From Paraescarpia echinospica (Eukaryota > Annelida > Polychaeta > Sabellida > Siboglinidae), in the NCBI GenBank assembly GCA_020002185.1, contig CM034533.1:67678119-67742118 (forward strand): a stretch of DNA of 64,000 bases, in the 5' to 3' direction. Shown here one piece after another: positions 1-13,133 of the stretch. Positions within the stretch are counted from its first letter, which is position 1. The number at the start of each line of letters is the position of its first letter. The notes beneath the pieces are model-generated. The model did no database searches and had not been told where the DNA came from. It worked only from the letters and a program-made list of their open reading frames with translations. The translations under genes were made by a program, and so were the position numbers.

Positions 1-784
1 ACAATCGGAATGGTCCTTGTTGCACTGACCACAGCAGCTGCAGGTAAGAAACATAATGAGACATCTGTGTCATGTGATCAAATTTACTGCATAGGTTCTA
101 AGTCCTAACAACTGTCAAATTATAACAAATTATACTTTTGTATGTGTATTTAAGATTGCCAGCTCCAACAAAGCTATTACCAATTATGTGTCACATTTTT
201 AAATCATTGCTTCGACAGTTGCACTGGCATCCGGTTGTCTATTTAACCACATTTATGAAAACAGTATTATATGGGGTGCCCATTCAATACATCGGCCGTC
301 CTATTTGGTTACTTTCTTACATTTTTATTTTCAAATTTTCACTGGAACCTTACTCATACCATGTGTCAGACTACAATGTTTTCCCTAAACATAAGTTTAA
401 TTTTGGTAAGTAATTAAACACAACATTTTTAATGAACTCACCGTTGCTTCTACGACAACTGAATAGACATGTATCCATCCTACACCAAAAAAACACAATA
501 ATATAGCTTATAGAAATTGCAATATGTTTGGCGACCCCTTGTTCTAACAAGGACTCTGCCTAACGATTTTTGTTTTAGTTACTTATGATATATTTTGATA
601 TAATAGTGTCGTTGTCTTATTATTATGTACCTTTATGCAAGTTGCCATAGCATACTTTAATATTATCACCAATTTGTCTTAATAACTAAACACACACACA
701 ATGTGTACGCGCGCACACATACACATGCGCACGCGCACCGCGCACGCGCACCGCGCACGCGCACCGCGTACACACCACACACAC

Positions 785-837
<53 letters not shown>

Positions 838-3800
838 TACATGTTGATTACATACACATGAACACGCACGCATATGTGTGAGGGGTGGTTGTTTTTAACA
901 AATACGTCCAATCGTAATTACTTTTATTTAGCATGCCTTATCTTGCTGAAATAGCCAACACTAGTCTATATGTTGTGTTGTAGCAATGAAGACGTGCTAC
1001 TCCAGTGTCGAGGACTACAGGATGCCGTGGCTTCCCGCTACTCTCGACATCGACGAACCACTCGCGTCAATCCTGCCACCGAACTGTTGCACACAGGTCG
1101 ACCAACAAGACGTGTTCGACGTTCAACGTAAGTCGCAATTACTGCAGATGCCCTAAATCTAGATCAAGTAACCAGAATGCAGCGTAACATCCATTTGTGA
1201 AATGTCTTTTAACATACATCATAGGATTTTCAAGAATCTGGACATAACTTTTTACGTGACCTTTTTTATCATATGTCCTTCAAAACGGGTCCCGAGTACG
1301 AATAATTTCGAGCAATATTCTAGTATAATATAAATAATTCAATTCTAAAAAAGCACGTAATTCACCGTAGTTGTATTACATTTTTGAAAAGTTTGATAGT
1401 AATTGTACTTTGGCTATGGTCAACCTTAGGTGTATTGTCACGTCGTATATTGACCAAGGCATATTTGATTTGCTATGTTGCAATTAGTACAATACTTTCG
1501 TTGATACATAGTTCTTGGCACAGCTGTACAGCAGAACGCACGTGTAAGTCTCTACTATTCATCAACTTGCATCCTCTGTGTTTTCCAGGAGAGTGCCATC
1601 TGTGTTACGAAAAAACAAAGAGCACTCCCGGCTTCGCGGCTGATCCCAACACGTGCCAGAAATTTGTAATGTGTGAGCCGAACGCCCAGGGAGGCTGGAA
1701 CGTCTTCAACATGACGTGTCCCGAGTGCACCTTCTGGAACCAGGAACTACTCACTTGTGTCCAAGTCACATATAACTGTACTCAGACTCATGTGACCGAC
1801 AATTTGACCTACACCACACCTAGTATGTATTCAACTATTTAGAGAAACAATCATTATTTCACAACAACGCGTTCGGTAATTAACGGAGTTGTCAGAAGTC
1901 TAGATAACTGTTTTCAATATAATATATGCCGATGAAATTTAATGATTGTCGTGTATTTCATTGACGTATATTGAAATTAATGCGATTTGTTATATGTCCT
2001 ATATTAGTCAATAGTTTTCAGAACAAACTAAGTAAAATTTGACCAAATAAAATACTGGTATAATTATGTTATTTAAAAAAAATGTATTGTTAATGTTATA
2101 TTATATTTTTAATGATTTATCGTATACTTAATTAATAATATTATGATTGTCATCAATACTATGATGATTATTATAATCCACCGAAAGCATCGTCATCATA
2201 ATGATAAACACGAACAATATCCCGTCACCAACACCATCACCATCACCTGCAGGTGATACATTTGTAGTATGTTTATTGAACACCATGTCATAGTGGAATC
2301 AACTACATTGCTGGATGATTTTTGTTGCCATTAGTAGCGTTCATTCTAAACCAAAACTATAGTTAATTTGGTGAATTATACTATCGACAGCATCCGTTCG
2401 GTTAGATAATGTTTCCTTTATCGGAATCTCTAGTGTTATTTGGACTAACACATTAGTGCGTAATCCCGTGGCAAGAGTAATACTTATTAAGAAATAAAGA
2501 TGTTCCACATATTATCGGTTTACATCATTTGTAATATGTATGGACCAAATAAATATGTAATGAATTAACCACTTTATACGCAGTTTACCTACTTGCATTT
2601 CATGTTTTGAATAGAGTGCATTAGCACAACCTAACCTTGAAATGATACGATATCAGAACTAAATGTGGCATCGACGACACTGCGCAGCATAGTCATAAAA
2701 CTGAAGAAGTATCATATATCTGTGCGTCTTCGGATTAATGTAATGTTTCTAAACGCATTGTTTAATTTATTTGATATCATTATGTAGGACGTCAGCGCAG
2801 ATTTGAATAGAAATGTGATCCACAGTTGAAGATAACGAGATGTTCTGCATCGACTTCGAGGCCGACGACTTGATTTCCAAAACCTTTGGAGTGTACCGCC
2901 CGTGGGTGCTGAATGACGGCGTCACCGTCGTCACTGACAGTCAATGTCCACAAGGCGATAGATGCGGCTACTTCAACAACAGCGTTCTCGAAGTGCCGTT
3001 CTTCTCCAACAACTACGCCCAGTGGCCTTCTATGAGGATAACCCTACAGTACAAGATGATTTCGTTTAGTGGTAGCATTGACCAAGGCATCATCAGCAAC
3101 GATTGTCTTAACCTAGCTGACTACGCCGCTGGAAACTCTCTCTACGTGTCCGCTGATGCCAACACTTTGAAGGCAGGACTCAAGTCAGGGAATGCCTCCG
3201 TACCTGATGCTGATGCTACAGTGGTTAGTACAACATCAAGTGGTTGATAAACACACAACCTCGCATGTATGAATGAGTACACGTACGCATAGTGTCAAAA
3301 CAACAGTATATGTTTGCTAGATTTTAATATTTGGCAACACCCACATCAACCAATGAACACATGATTTAAGTGCTTTGAATTTTAATGACAAATCCGTGTC
3401 AGATTGTATCCGGCAGTTTCGATTGTACATAGTTATCAAAAGAAACCCTCCAATTGTATTACATGCCTTATTAAACATATTGAATAAATAAATACATGTT
3501 CTTGATAGGTTATTCAAATATGTAACGATTTAATGTTTCGTCACAGTTACAACACGCCCTGGAACACTAACTAACTCCTCTCAAGTAGACACAACATTAT
3601 TTTAATTCCTCTAATTTTCTTAACGCTAATATAACGATTTACTGGGTAGTCCAATTACACATATAACATGTTCATTGTGTACGTCTGCATATTTCTCTTT
3701 GAGTGATGTTTATGTTCCAATTTTAGGCATCCCATCTGCTAGGCACTTGGGAATTCGTAGAAATGAAGTGGGATGGATCGAACCTGGTGGTGATCGATGG

Positions 3801-5196
3801 CGGTATACCTGGATCGGCCGCACCCTTTGCAGGTAATTTTAAAAACATCTCCTCGGTTAGGACATTTCACGTGTGTGACGCGCATTCAACGCATCAGTGC
3901 TCAAGTTGAATCAAATTCGACAATCTAGCTCGTTTAGTTTGAGTAATTTACCTTATTTAAAAAATATACATAACATGTCAATACCACTGATACATCAGTC
4001 CGTGGTTGTCCACGATTGACCAGTACAACTTGTGTGGATATCAATACTGCAATCAAACCTTGATGTCTATATTGCAGATATGTTCAAATGAAATAAAGCG
4101 TCCATGATATTTCAAAGTTTAGTGTATGTTACGCGCGCGCATATGCACACACACACGCACGGACACACACGCATACACACATCCACAAACACGCACACAC
4201 GCACGCACATACGCACACACGCACACACATATGTATATGAGTACGTCGTCTGTACTTATTTCATTTATAATTTATATATTTATTTTATAAATATATCTCC
4301 CTGCCGTTCACCAATCTAACTGGTGCTCTTATGTTCGTGCAATGGAATGTTGGTTTTTTATAATTAAATGTAAAATGAAGCCGACGTGATTAATGAAATG
4401 GATAATTTATCCAAACAAATAAATACATCGCCGACCCTCCCTGCAATGCCCATATGCCTTAAGTTAATACGTTAATAGTAGTTCATCCACCAATTTAAGT
4501 ACTGTTAGTTATTGGCCAGAAGTTGCTTACGTTGGCCTTTGTTATTTATTTTGTCTGTGTCCGGCTTTCTGCCATGTGAATATAAAGCCACTAACTGTGC
4601 TTCCTTTCTTCATAGATAACATTCGCGAAAGTACCTGCCCGCTGGCTATCGGTGCATTCATTAAGGAACGCGATGACAGTTTCTTCCAAGGCTACATGGA
4701 CAACGTAAGTATAACCAACTCACAGTAGTATCTTATATTTATGGTACACACTTTAAATATAACTTATTATTGTGCATACATCGCTGACATGTTTATCGTC
4801 ATAACTGTATATGGACAGACTAAAATTATGTTGTAGGGTCATAATGACGTTTTCTTTCGAGGCATGGGAGCACATTCCTGGGAAGCACCCCAATTTATAC
4901 ATTGCCAACCCAACAAACAACAACATAACCTAGATACCGTCAGAGAAAACATGCCTGTTTTTGCAATGTTTCATACACACGCAAGTAAATACCTCATGGA
5001 GCATACAATATTACCGTGCAGATTCCTGGTTTGCACTACTAGTTATTGTACTGTCTGTAGTACGTAAATGCAATAACATATGCATTGGCGTTAACATCAC
5101 ATATTACGTCAGTAGTAGAAGTAGCAGAATAAAAGTATGAATACTTTACACAATCAACTCAATCTTTCATTTCAGATTTGCTTCTACAAGTGGTAG
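1..5196 (+). CDS. Gene A1: secreted chitin-binding (CBM14) plus LamG-like protein, 7 exons, 5' end cut by window
   Basis: Exons are 1-43 (partial), 984-1127, 1589-1822, 2826-3223, 3727-3832, 4616-4704 and 5176-5196 (stop TAG). All introns are GT-AG and phases match across every junction (1,1,1,0,1,0). Exon 1 encodes the end of a signal peptide. Exon 2 is a 48-codon linker with a CC pair. Exon 3 is a peritrophin-A/CBM14 domain (NTCQKFVMC, then [15 protein letters not shown]). Exons 4-6 form a LamG/ConA-like jelly roll ([31 protein letters not shown]), and exon 7 adds ICFYKW. By comparison with A2 the full protein is about 348 aa. The role is inferred as a secreted, chitin-binding extracellular matrix protein; the CBM14+LamG pairing resembles Pif/BMSP-type shell matrix proteins but there is no VWA domain. 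The exon 4 donor could also lie 3 nt earlier. Confidence 0.85.
138..413 (+). other. Open reading segment in A1 intron 1, conserved in A2
   Basis: An open frame of about 90 codons lies between exons 1 and 2, and a similar one occurs in A2 (32334-32600). The A2 copy diverges near the end because of a short deletion. In A2 it is preceded by a good acceptor (TTTCAG, about 32351). Read in phase 1 from that acceptor a short Cys-containing peptide appears before a stop. It could be a decayed or skipped exon, or chance. No domain was recognised. Confidence 0.2.
690..836. repeat. GC-rich CGCAC repeat plus (CA)n microsatellite in A1 intron 1
   Basis: Alternating purine-pyrimidine DNA: CA dinucleotides flank a CGCAC/CGCGCAC block. 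The A2 counterpart (32874-33052) has a much longer heptamer block and a shorter CA tract, so it is variable between the duplicates. Open frames across it are artefacts of the repeat. Confidence 0.9.
4132..4228. repeat. (CA)n/(CGCA)n microsatellite, A1 intron 5
   Basis: Interrupted CA-rich tract downstream of exon 5. The A2 copy (about 36330-36475) is longer and differently interrupted. Confidence 0.85.
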
Positions 5197-5354
5197 GAAG
5201 ACTGAGGAAATGGAGAATGGATGACGACCTCTGTGGCCTTTATAGACATTCTGTTTTATCTAGGCAATCACGTCTTCCCATGTCACATCTTGCAATCACT
5301 GGATGATAATCCATGTTGATGTATGTGACCAATGTGTCACGTTTCTTTCCTTGC

Positions 5355-5360
5355 AATAAA
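5355..5360 (+). terminator. Polyadenylation signal of gene A1
   Basis: A canonical AATAAA lies about 160 nt after the A1 stop codon, in sequence preserved in the A2 copy (37642-37647). Confidence 0.7.
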
Positions 5361-5507
5361 ATGTTCTCTTGAATATATCTGGTGTTAATGTTTAACTTTC
5401 ACATTATTGAATAGTTGCACGTAGCACGCATTGCAACATCTTACACATATAATAACGCCTTTAATAATTTTATTGTCTCTTGATGACTCCGTGATGGCAC
5501 GGAAGCG

Positions 5508-5632
5508 GACACGCACACACGCAAATACATTTGCAAGTACACACTCAACACAAACATACAAACACGCATGAACGCACGCACGCACTCTCACACACGCACA
5601 CACAAACACGCACACACACACACACACACAAC
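5508..5632. repeat. Interrupted (CA)n microsatellite 3' of gene A1
   Basis: CA-rich tract immediately downstream of the A1 polyadenylation region, with a counterpart at about 37798-37925. Confidence 0.85.
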
Positions 5633-5639
5633 CCGCTTC

Positions 5640-6750
5640 GTAAGAAGACACATCTGCCTGATTATCATGAAACAAGTGGTTGCCGCGGCTCCAACTACAT
5701 GTATACCAGTCATCAACACAACACTACATCAATGATGGATGGACAACCTACACAATACAACAAGTGTCATCACTGCTCCTCATCATCACTGTCGTCTTCT
5801 TTATCATTATCATCATCATCAACTTCGTCGTCGTCCTCGTTGTCATCACCTCCATCATTAGATTTAATACATTGCAGGTTGATTTATCAAAATGACCTGT
5901 CCATTGTTACATTACTGGTCGATAATTATGTCATAAAAGGTCAATTATTAGTTTACCGGTCCTTATTGCATTAAATGTTGATTATTACATTATTGATTGT
6001 TGCAACCGCACTAACTCTGTGGAATATATCTATTGTCAGCATTGAGTGCTGTTCTTCGAGGATATTGAAGTAAAGTAAGATCATTTTACTTCTTAATTAT
6101 TGTATGTCATTATGTGGCGAGGAAAGCTGTTCGACCAATCAATTGTATTACAATTAACTGGAACAAGCTCACGTTACCCCGAAGACGTTTTGTTTGAACG
6201 TGATCCTATCTTGATGGCTCAGCATCCGACAACCCTATATCAGTCGGAAGAACCGTCGTAGACCGTTCGGAAATTCCGTCATATATTTTGTTGCATTTCT
6301 GGCCCCAAACATCATTATTTATGATGAATCATAATGTAACGTTTCTTAAGCGATCAATGTAAGCGGACATGGGTCCATCAATTGTCGAAACCAGTACTTT
6401 CCCAACAATGTTCATAACGGTAATATATGTGAATTACACAAAATATGATCGCGGATGACACCAGCTGGATAAAACATTACCGCATGCAGTTACTTAATGC
6501 CTTTTCAAACGTTGCCTTGTGGGTTTTTTTGTTACGAACAAACGTTTGCACCCAAAACAAATGTAATATAGAATGTGCAAACGCTCCAAGTTCTCGGCGT
6601 CCATTTTTGAACGATTGGCGGATCTTTTGCTAGGCAACCCATCACGAGATGGATAGGTCAATTAACGGTACGACGTCACGATAAATCTTAAGCGCGTGAC
6701 CCCCGTTAAGTGTTATTATTTCAACAATGTTTCCATCAGTAATTTACGTG
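5640..6750. other. Intergenic spacer, no gene recognised
   Basis: Contains a short ATC/TCA-rich simple-repeat stretch (about 5760-5860) and otherwise unremarkable AT-rich sequence. It aligns with about 37930-39250 in unit 2, where one stretch (around 38550-38760) is longer. No convincing coding exon was seen. Confidence 0.5.
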
Positions 6751-6751
6751 A

Positions 6752-7290
6752 TTAATAGTGTTTTTGTGACACAAATTTTATTGATGCATGTTTGTGAAAC
6801 AATGCCTGAAGTACTTGACTGTACTGCTCATACAAATCTGATACGTGTTCTTTAGGATGTGTGATAAGGTTGGATTTAAGGATATCAGCCATTAAGGCTG
6901 CAATGTTGATCCTGTGAATGGCTCTATAAAACGCATTGTGTTTAGGCACGGCTGGAGTTATAGAAACTTTAAGATCGGCAATGATAGTGTGGTAGTCGGA
7001 TAAGCCATCTGAAACTGTGGGTGTCTGGATATCTTTATAGGTTGAACGAGTTACCAAGAGGTCAAGCCAACAGCCATGTATATGTGTTGGAAATATTGAT
7101 TTGTATCAAAAGATGTCAGAATATCATTAAATGTGCTTGTTGTTGCTGCAGAAGGTATATCCAAATAAATATTAAGATCACCAACAATGTAAAATTCTGA
7201 ATGCATGGTTGCAAATTCTTCCGCCAGACCACAAAGTCCCGCATGTTCGAACATTTTCCTGATGCTGGACATAAAGTTGCAAGTAGACAT
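6752..7290 (-). pseudogene. LINE relic: APE-type endonuclease fragment (unit 1 copy)
   Basis: Two overlapping minus-strand frames give an apurinic-endonuclease-like segment: FYIVGDLNIYLDIP (GDxN motif), then WLDLLVTRS and VSDGLSDYHTIIADL (the SDH-like region of LINE endonucleases, with H replaced by DYH). The two halves sit in different frames, joined by a one-base shift near 7050-7080. No reverse transcriptase follows. The same relic occurs at 39257-39813 in unit 2, so it predates the duplication. Confidence 0.7.
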
Positions 7291-9930
7291 TGCCCATCGT
7301 GAGAATAATTATCTGGTACTGGTTTGGATGCTTCTATGTTATTTCAGAGACCTTTGCGAACAGAGCAAATCTGTGCAACGTTTTCAAACTGAGGAGGACA
7401 TTACGTTCAATGCGTTTCATAACATTTCTTGGACAGTGGACAGTGTTGCATTGTGCAAGTAGCCCACAACATTTTACACCTCAACATGTTGTCATGAGAT
7501 TATGTTGAATCCCGTCCAACTGCTGATTTTCTGATCGGACGGTTACCGCAAACAAGTGAACACCCACACGTGGCTACTCCGTTGTGCTGTTGATGATGAA
7601 TCTGCAAGAGATCCAGATCAATTAGCTAGTTAGATTCTAGGTGAGCCTTCTCTTTTCCCAACGCTGTACACTGGGAACAACTTGTCGGGTAGCTAGTTTT
7701 GTCGCTTTTTCTCGTTTTAGCAAAATTAAAAGTCTCCAGTGTTAACATCCTGGGTTATTGACAATGCCAACCTGTTAATGCGAACAGAACCGCCCTCAAC
7801 TGCTATCATTTGCATTGAAACTAGACCTCCATTTTGGAAATAAATTATTTCGCTTAATTTTAAACACTGAAAATTTACCCATATCCAAATCTCCAACACT
7901 TATCCAGGCATACCACACCCAAATATGCGATCCACCATGTAACTGAACTACCCACCCGTTGGTATCTTATAGGGTAATACTACTTACAATTTGTTGATAC
8001 ATCCAACAACACTATTATAGTTACGTTGCCATCGAACACAAATTCTATTCATGGTAAACCCGCTAAGACTCATATATTAAATTGTAAAACTACAACATTG
8101 CAAAAAATATATAAAATGTTTGCTTCCTGCCAGCGTCACATATGTACATAACAGTATTATCTAACGCGATTACAAAATATCAGCTCCATATACGCACAAC
8201 TGCCGTATAAACATACACATATTCAGACAGATAAGTACAGACCTATACTTTGTTTTACGATATCTACAGATGAATCCCGCAATACAGTATACTGTATGAA
8301 TGTGTTTTACTATGCAGTCGAAATATTATTAGTGTTCTCTTGAGTAAGATTTCTATACACAATTTCTCATGGGCAGAGTATCTGATTTCACATTACACAA
8401 TTTTAAGGAATTGAAAACCAGCTTGGCTCGTATAAAATGCTTATTGTTCTAAAACACCCATAAGCTGCCGGCAACTGTTTAGTTATTAAATTTTTTTGGT
8501 ATCCAATTTCGTATATATCAATATATGGTAATGATGCAAACATTTGTCTTCGTCAATTTGGCATAGTAGTTGTTTTGCATCCCGTCTACTGACAATGTGG
8601 AAATAGGCAAAGCGTTATTTGTTTCAAAATGTATTCGACGACGATGCACTGTTTGGTAGTTTTCATTACGATGATCGGCGGCGCCTTCCCGACTACGAGT
8701 TGGATGTCAACAAAGACACTGTCATTATTGTTGTCTGGGTTGTGATGTCGTCTACAATTGCAACAGCTGCACTCAGAGAATGGAAGATGAACACCCGCCT
8801 GCATCCTATGTCAGATGTAACTGACTCATATTGCCATGTTGCTGGTCATAGCACCATTTTCGCCAGACTGACCTTCCGTTGTTTATTTCAGTGGTATTTC
8901 GTAAATAAAGTCGTATTCATAACCACATTTCTAGATAATGGCCGCCTTCTTTTGATCGTATATTTTCATATAATTTTAGAAAGAAATACGTGTATTTATA
9001 TTTCATTATGCAGTATGTATATGCATATGGAAACCATAATCGTTTACACGATATCGCCAGGGATACATTCAATTACGAAACGTGCTACACGGTATCCTGC
9101 CAAGCGTTGCGTTCTCTTTAATTCCACACCTGTTACACACCTACCTCGAGCACAAATTATGTTCACACAGACATCAGGCTTTTCTGAACTGATATTTTCT
9201 TAGTGTTTTATTATAAGAAATGTGCTTTATTAATAACGTCTGAAGATATTTTATAAACTAGTAGTATGCATTATCAATCAATAAAATATGAATTCACATT
9301 GATATATTTTCTATCAAAACAATATCGATGTGCACCGTTTATTAGTATATCTACAGCAATGCATACACATTTATCACCAACGACGACACTAAATACAATG
9401 GCGAAACGTATCAACTGTAATGATGGTCGACTTGCGTCTTGACCTTAGATGTATACCCAGTATAATACACTTTATTGCCTTCATCGAATGTGCTACTTTG
9501 CATCCAATCTGATTATTTTGATAACGATTATCATTATTGCGCATATAAGAAGGTTTGTTCTAATTTCATCTCCTCCGAGGCGCCGGAGTTCATATGCCTT
9601 TTTAAGAGTTTATTTTCTAAGGCAGGAAAGGCAATAATGACTGATGTCGAGTAAACGTCGACTTGACCTAAGAAACTGCCTCCGTGAATTAGTCAGATTA
9701 ATCGCCGCATGGACAACGAAACGACGTGGGCAAGACAAGTTAATACCTGTTTGCAAATAAAATTGTGTTTCAGAATGCCCTTGCTACGTCTCAGTTACAT
9801 TTTATTGTTGACACAGGTGTCCCATTAACTCTGAAAGAGTGCATATCCCGCTAGGCAATGACGCTCAATTTGTTCTAAAGGTTGTGTTTATGTAACGGTA
9901 AAACGGCGTTTGACAAATAGTTTACAAATA
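7291..9930. other. Spacer shared with unit 2, no gene recognised
   Basis: Matches about 39814-43230 in unit 2, with deletions here near 9511 and 9610 relative to unit 2. Part of it (about 8166-9300) is also repeated at 44729-47170. The longest open frame (8619-9203, plus) is not maintained in the other copies, so I do not call it coding. Confidence 0.5.
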
Positions 9931-9960
9931 TAACAAGATTTAACAAGATTTAACAAGATT
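9931..9960 (-). repeat. 3' tail of the CR1-like LINE: three perfect 10-bp repeats
   Basis: Three tandem copies of TAACAAGATT mark the 3' terminus of the minus-strand LINE. The flank to the left is continuous with unit 2 sequence. Confidence 0.85.
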
Positions 9961-12178
9961 GCCATCCAGAAAATTACTCTGGATGGCAGGTGGACAAGGA
10001 AGCCTTTTGGCTTATCGAGAGTCCAATACTTTTTATCTACATGTATCCCGCCTTTTTAAGGTGTGTGTCGATTTTATTTTTAAACATATTCACGCTACTA
10101 GCACCAACACAATCAGGAGATAATCTGTTCCATTCATTTACAATCCTTTGTGAGAATGAGAACTTTCTTATATCTAATCTACACTGCTCCTTTACTAATG
10201 TAGCTTTATGTCCTCTGGTCCTTCTATCTTTCTTAACTGAGAAAAAAATGTTTCTATCAATATTTTCATAACCATTCAATATTTTAAACACTTCTATGTG
10301 ATCTCCTCTCAACCTCCTGGTCTCTAATGTTGTTAAACCACATTCTTTTGGGCGTATTTCGTAACTAAGATCCCTCAGATTTGGTATCATTTTAGTCGCT
10401 CTCCTCTGTACTCTTTCTAGCATATCTATGTCCTTCTTGCGATATGGCCTCCATGCTTGTATACACTATTCTAAATGAGGCCTCACTATTGTTTTGTACA
10501 GCGGTACTATTAATTCTTTTTTCTTATACGCTATATTTCGCCTAATTAATCCAAGGATTTGATTTCCCTTTGACGCTGCAATTCCGCACTGCTCTTAAAC
10601 CTTCATATCAGCACTAATGGTTAACCCCAAGTCCTTTTCTTTTACAGTAGTACTTAGAACAGTACCCCCATTTTATATTTTACCTCTTCATTCCCATGAC
10701 CTGTGTGGAGGCATTTACATTTCCCAAAATTGAACAGCATTTGCCACTTTTCAGACCATTTGATCAACCTATCAAGATCATCTTGTAAATGCTGTCTGTC
10801 TCCATCACTTTTAATCCTTCTAAACACTTTTGTATCATCCGTAAATTTTAACACCTTGCTTGTTATATCATCGTCCAAATCGTTGATATATATTAAGAAT
10901 AATATAGGTCCTTGTACTGATCCCTGTGGTACCCCACTCAATACCGATTTCCAGTTTGAAGCCTCCCCATCAACTACTACACGTTGTCTTCTGTCATTCA
11001 GCCATTTTTCTATCCAGTTTATTATACCATTTCCTATGCCATGGGCCTTTAGCTTAAGGAGTAATCTTTGATGTGGTACTTTGTCGAAAGCTTTTGAAAA
11101 TCTAAATAGATGATATCTACTGGTGATCCCTCATCTACCCACCTAGTGATGTCTTCCAAAAAACATAACATATTTGTTAAGCATGACCTCGCTTTTAAAA
11201 ACCCATGTTGAGATGGGTTTATCAAGTTATGTTTAACAAGAAAATCCACCATGTGATCTTTAATTAGTCTTTCTAATAATTTGCAAATCACTGATGTTAA
11301 ACTCACTGGTCTATATTTCTCTGACTTGTTTCTCGAACCTTTTTTAAATAACGGTATAATGTTTGCCTGTTTCCATTCTAAAGGAACCACTCCCTCTTCT
11401 AATGACAAATTGAAAACTGTTGCAAGCGGTACGCTAATTTGTTCTACAATTTCCAATAGTAGTTTGGGCGGAATCCCGTCCACTCCAGGTGATTTATTAT
11501 CCTTCATAGCCCTTATTTTCTTAGCTACCATTTCCGAGGTTACAACTAACTGTCCTAAATAGTCTGAATCTGCCCCCTTGAACTTAGCCTCTGGTACTGG
11601 CAGTGAACTAATATCTTCCCTGGTAAACACTGAACTAAAATACTCATTCAGGTCTTCTGCCATTAAGAATCCCTCTGATATTGTATTTCCAGCACTATCT
11701 TCTAGAGGACCGACCTTATCCTGAACTTTCTGTTTGCTTCGAATATACGCATAAAAACTCTTACTGTCATGTTTTATATTACTAGCTAATTTTTTTTCAT
11801 AGCTTCTCTTTGAATTTCTAATTTCAGCTGTAGCTTGATTAAGTGCTTCTTTATAAATGTTGTAGTCTTCATCATTTCCAGTACATCTATATGACTTCCA
11901 CATCATTTGTTTATACTTTATTTTTCTAATGGCTTATTTCGATAAGTGTTTCTTTTTAGACCGTTTCCCTTGTTTTTTGAAAGGTACACATTTATCGACT
12001 ATGCACTTAATTTCACTATTTAAGATATTCCAGCATTCGGTTGCTGTCTTATTCTTCAGTGTGTTATTCCAGTCTATCTTTGCTAAATATTTCCTCATGT
12101 CCTTATACCTTCCTTTGTGGAAATTTCTCCTATACTGCTTTTTACTATTCCTTTCTGATTTTACTTTGATATGTGAAC
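9931..12178 (-). mobile_element. CR1/Jockey-like LINE, 5'-truncated, unit 1 only
   Basis: Minus-strand reverse-transcriptase ORF pieces read in order: a segment at 12178-11934, RT fingers/palm at 11906-11100 (NKSPGVDGIP, KYRPVSLTSVICK, NPSQHGFLKARSC, VDIIYLDFQK), SGVPQGSVQGP and FTDDTKVF (catalytic FADD box with A changed to T, both D kept) at 10941-10654, and a C-terminal segment at 10423-10037 (VQRRATKMIP, TLETRRLRGD, RIVNEWNRL). Frameshifts separate the pieces. The 3' end (plus 9931-9960) is exactly three copies of a 10-bp unit, the short tandem tail typical of CR1-like LINEs. The equivalent unit 2 site (about 43235) lacks it. Confidence 0.9.
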
Positions 12179-12527
12179 GTTTTGACAATATTAACAAAAG
12201 CACACGAAAAGTAACGGATAAGCATATATAGTAATATATTTATCATGGTATTTATTTTATATGTAAAATCATTTTTTTATTGAAGCGATTATGTTTTTAA
12301 AATGTTGTATTTTAAGCGCCTTTGAAAAGTTTTTTATATTCGGAGATGTGGCGTTTCATAAATGATATATTATTATCATTATTATTACTATTTTATTGTA
12401 ATTTTAAACATCGATAAAACGATCTGCCCTTTAACGTGTACAATATTGTTATGAATACATAGTGTATATTACTATTATATATGTAGGACTCTTGGTATTT
12501 CCTCTAAAAACGACATCATCATTATTC

Positions 12528-12552
12528 AATATATATATATATATATATATAT
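12528..12552. repeat. (AT)n microsatellite
   Basis: Pure AT dinucleotide run with a counterpart at about 43488-43516 in unit 2. Confidence 0.9.
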
Positions 12553-12690
12553 CGCTTATCATTATGCAGAACTAACAAAACAAATTGCACGTGAACGCTT
12601 GTTGGTGTCTTTATACATCCAGGGAAGGACCAGTGCAAAAACGACATGTCACATTTAAAACACCTTACATTATCAAAACCCTGCATCCCT

Positions 12691-12798
<108 letters not shown>

Positions 12799-13133
12799 CT
12801 TATCGGTATGTGTGTTTGACATAATCAACAATTACTCAATTAGCATAACTGCTAACATGAATAATAATTGGTTACGCCATAACATAATTTAAAAAAGTCA
12901 AGTACTTTAAAATCAGTTGTGTTGGTGTCATCAAGACAATTTATCTAACGTATGCAAATGCTGCCATTAAAAGTATTAAAAGTATGTTGCTCACTAATAT
13001 TCAAAGTGAAATAACTAAAACATCGAAGAACAGAGAAATCTGCGAAACAGGAAAAAGCACAAACCCGCTACTGTCAACAAGATTAGTCGAGTAGGCGGTG
13101 ATTTATTCGAGCAACCACCGCCTCACTCCCGAG

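Noticed and set aside
666..911. Cys/Val-rich minus-strand frame
   Set aside because: Translation of a CA/CG microsatellite.
1005..1187. Open frame overlapping A1 exon 2
   Set aside because: Out of frame with the spliced protein and runs through the exon 2 donor; the exon 2 frame used in A1 and A2 is different.
8619..9203. 194-codon plus-strand frame in the spacer
   Set aside because: Not maintained in the homologous copies at about 41150-41665 and 46550-47114; no domain and no splice structure.
11281..11562. Plus-strand frames across the CR1 element
   Set aside because: Shadows of the minus-strand reverse-transcriptase ORF.
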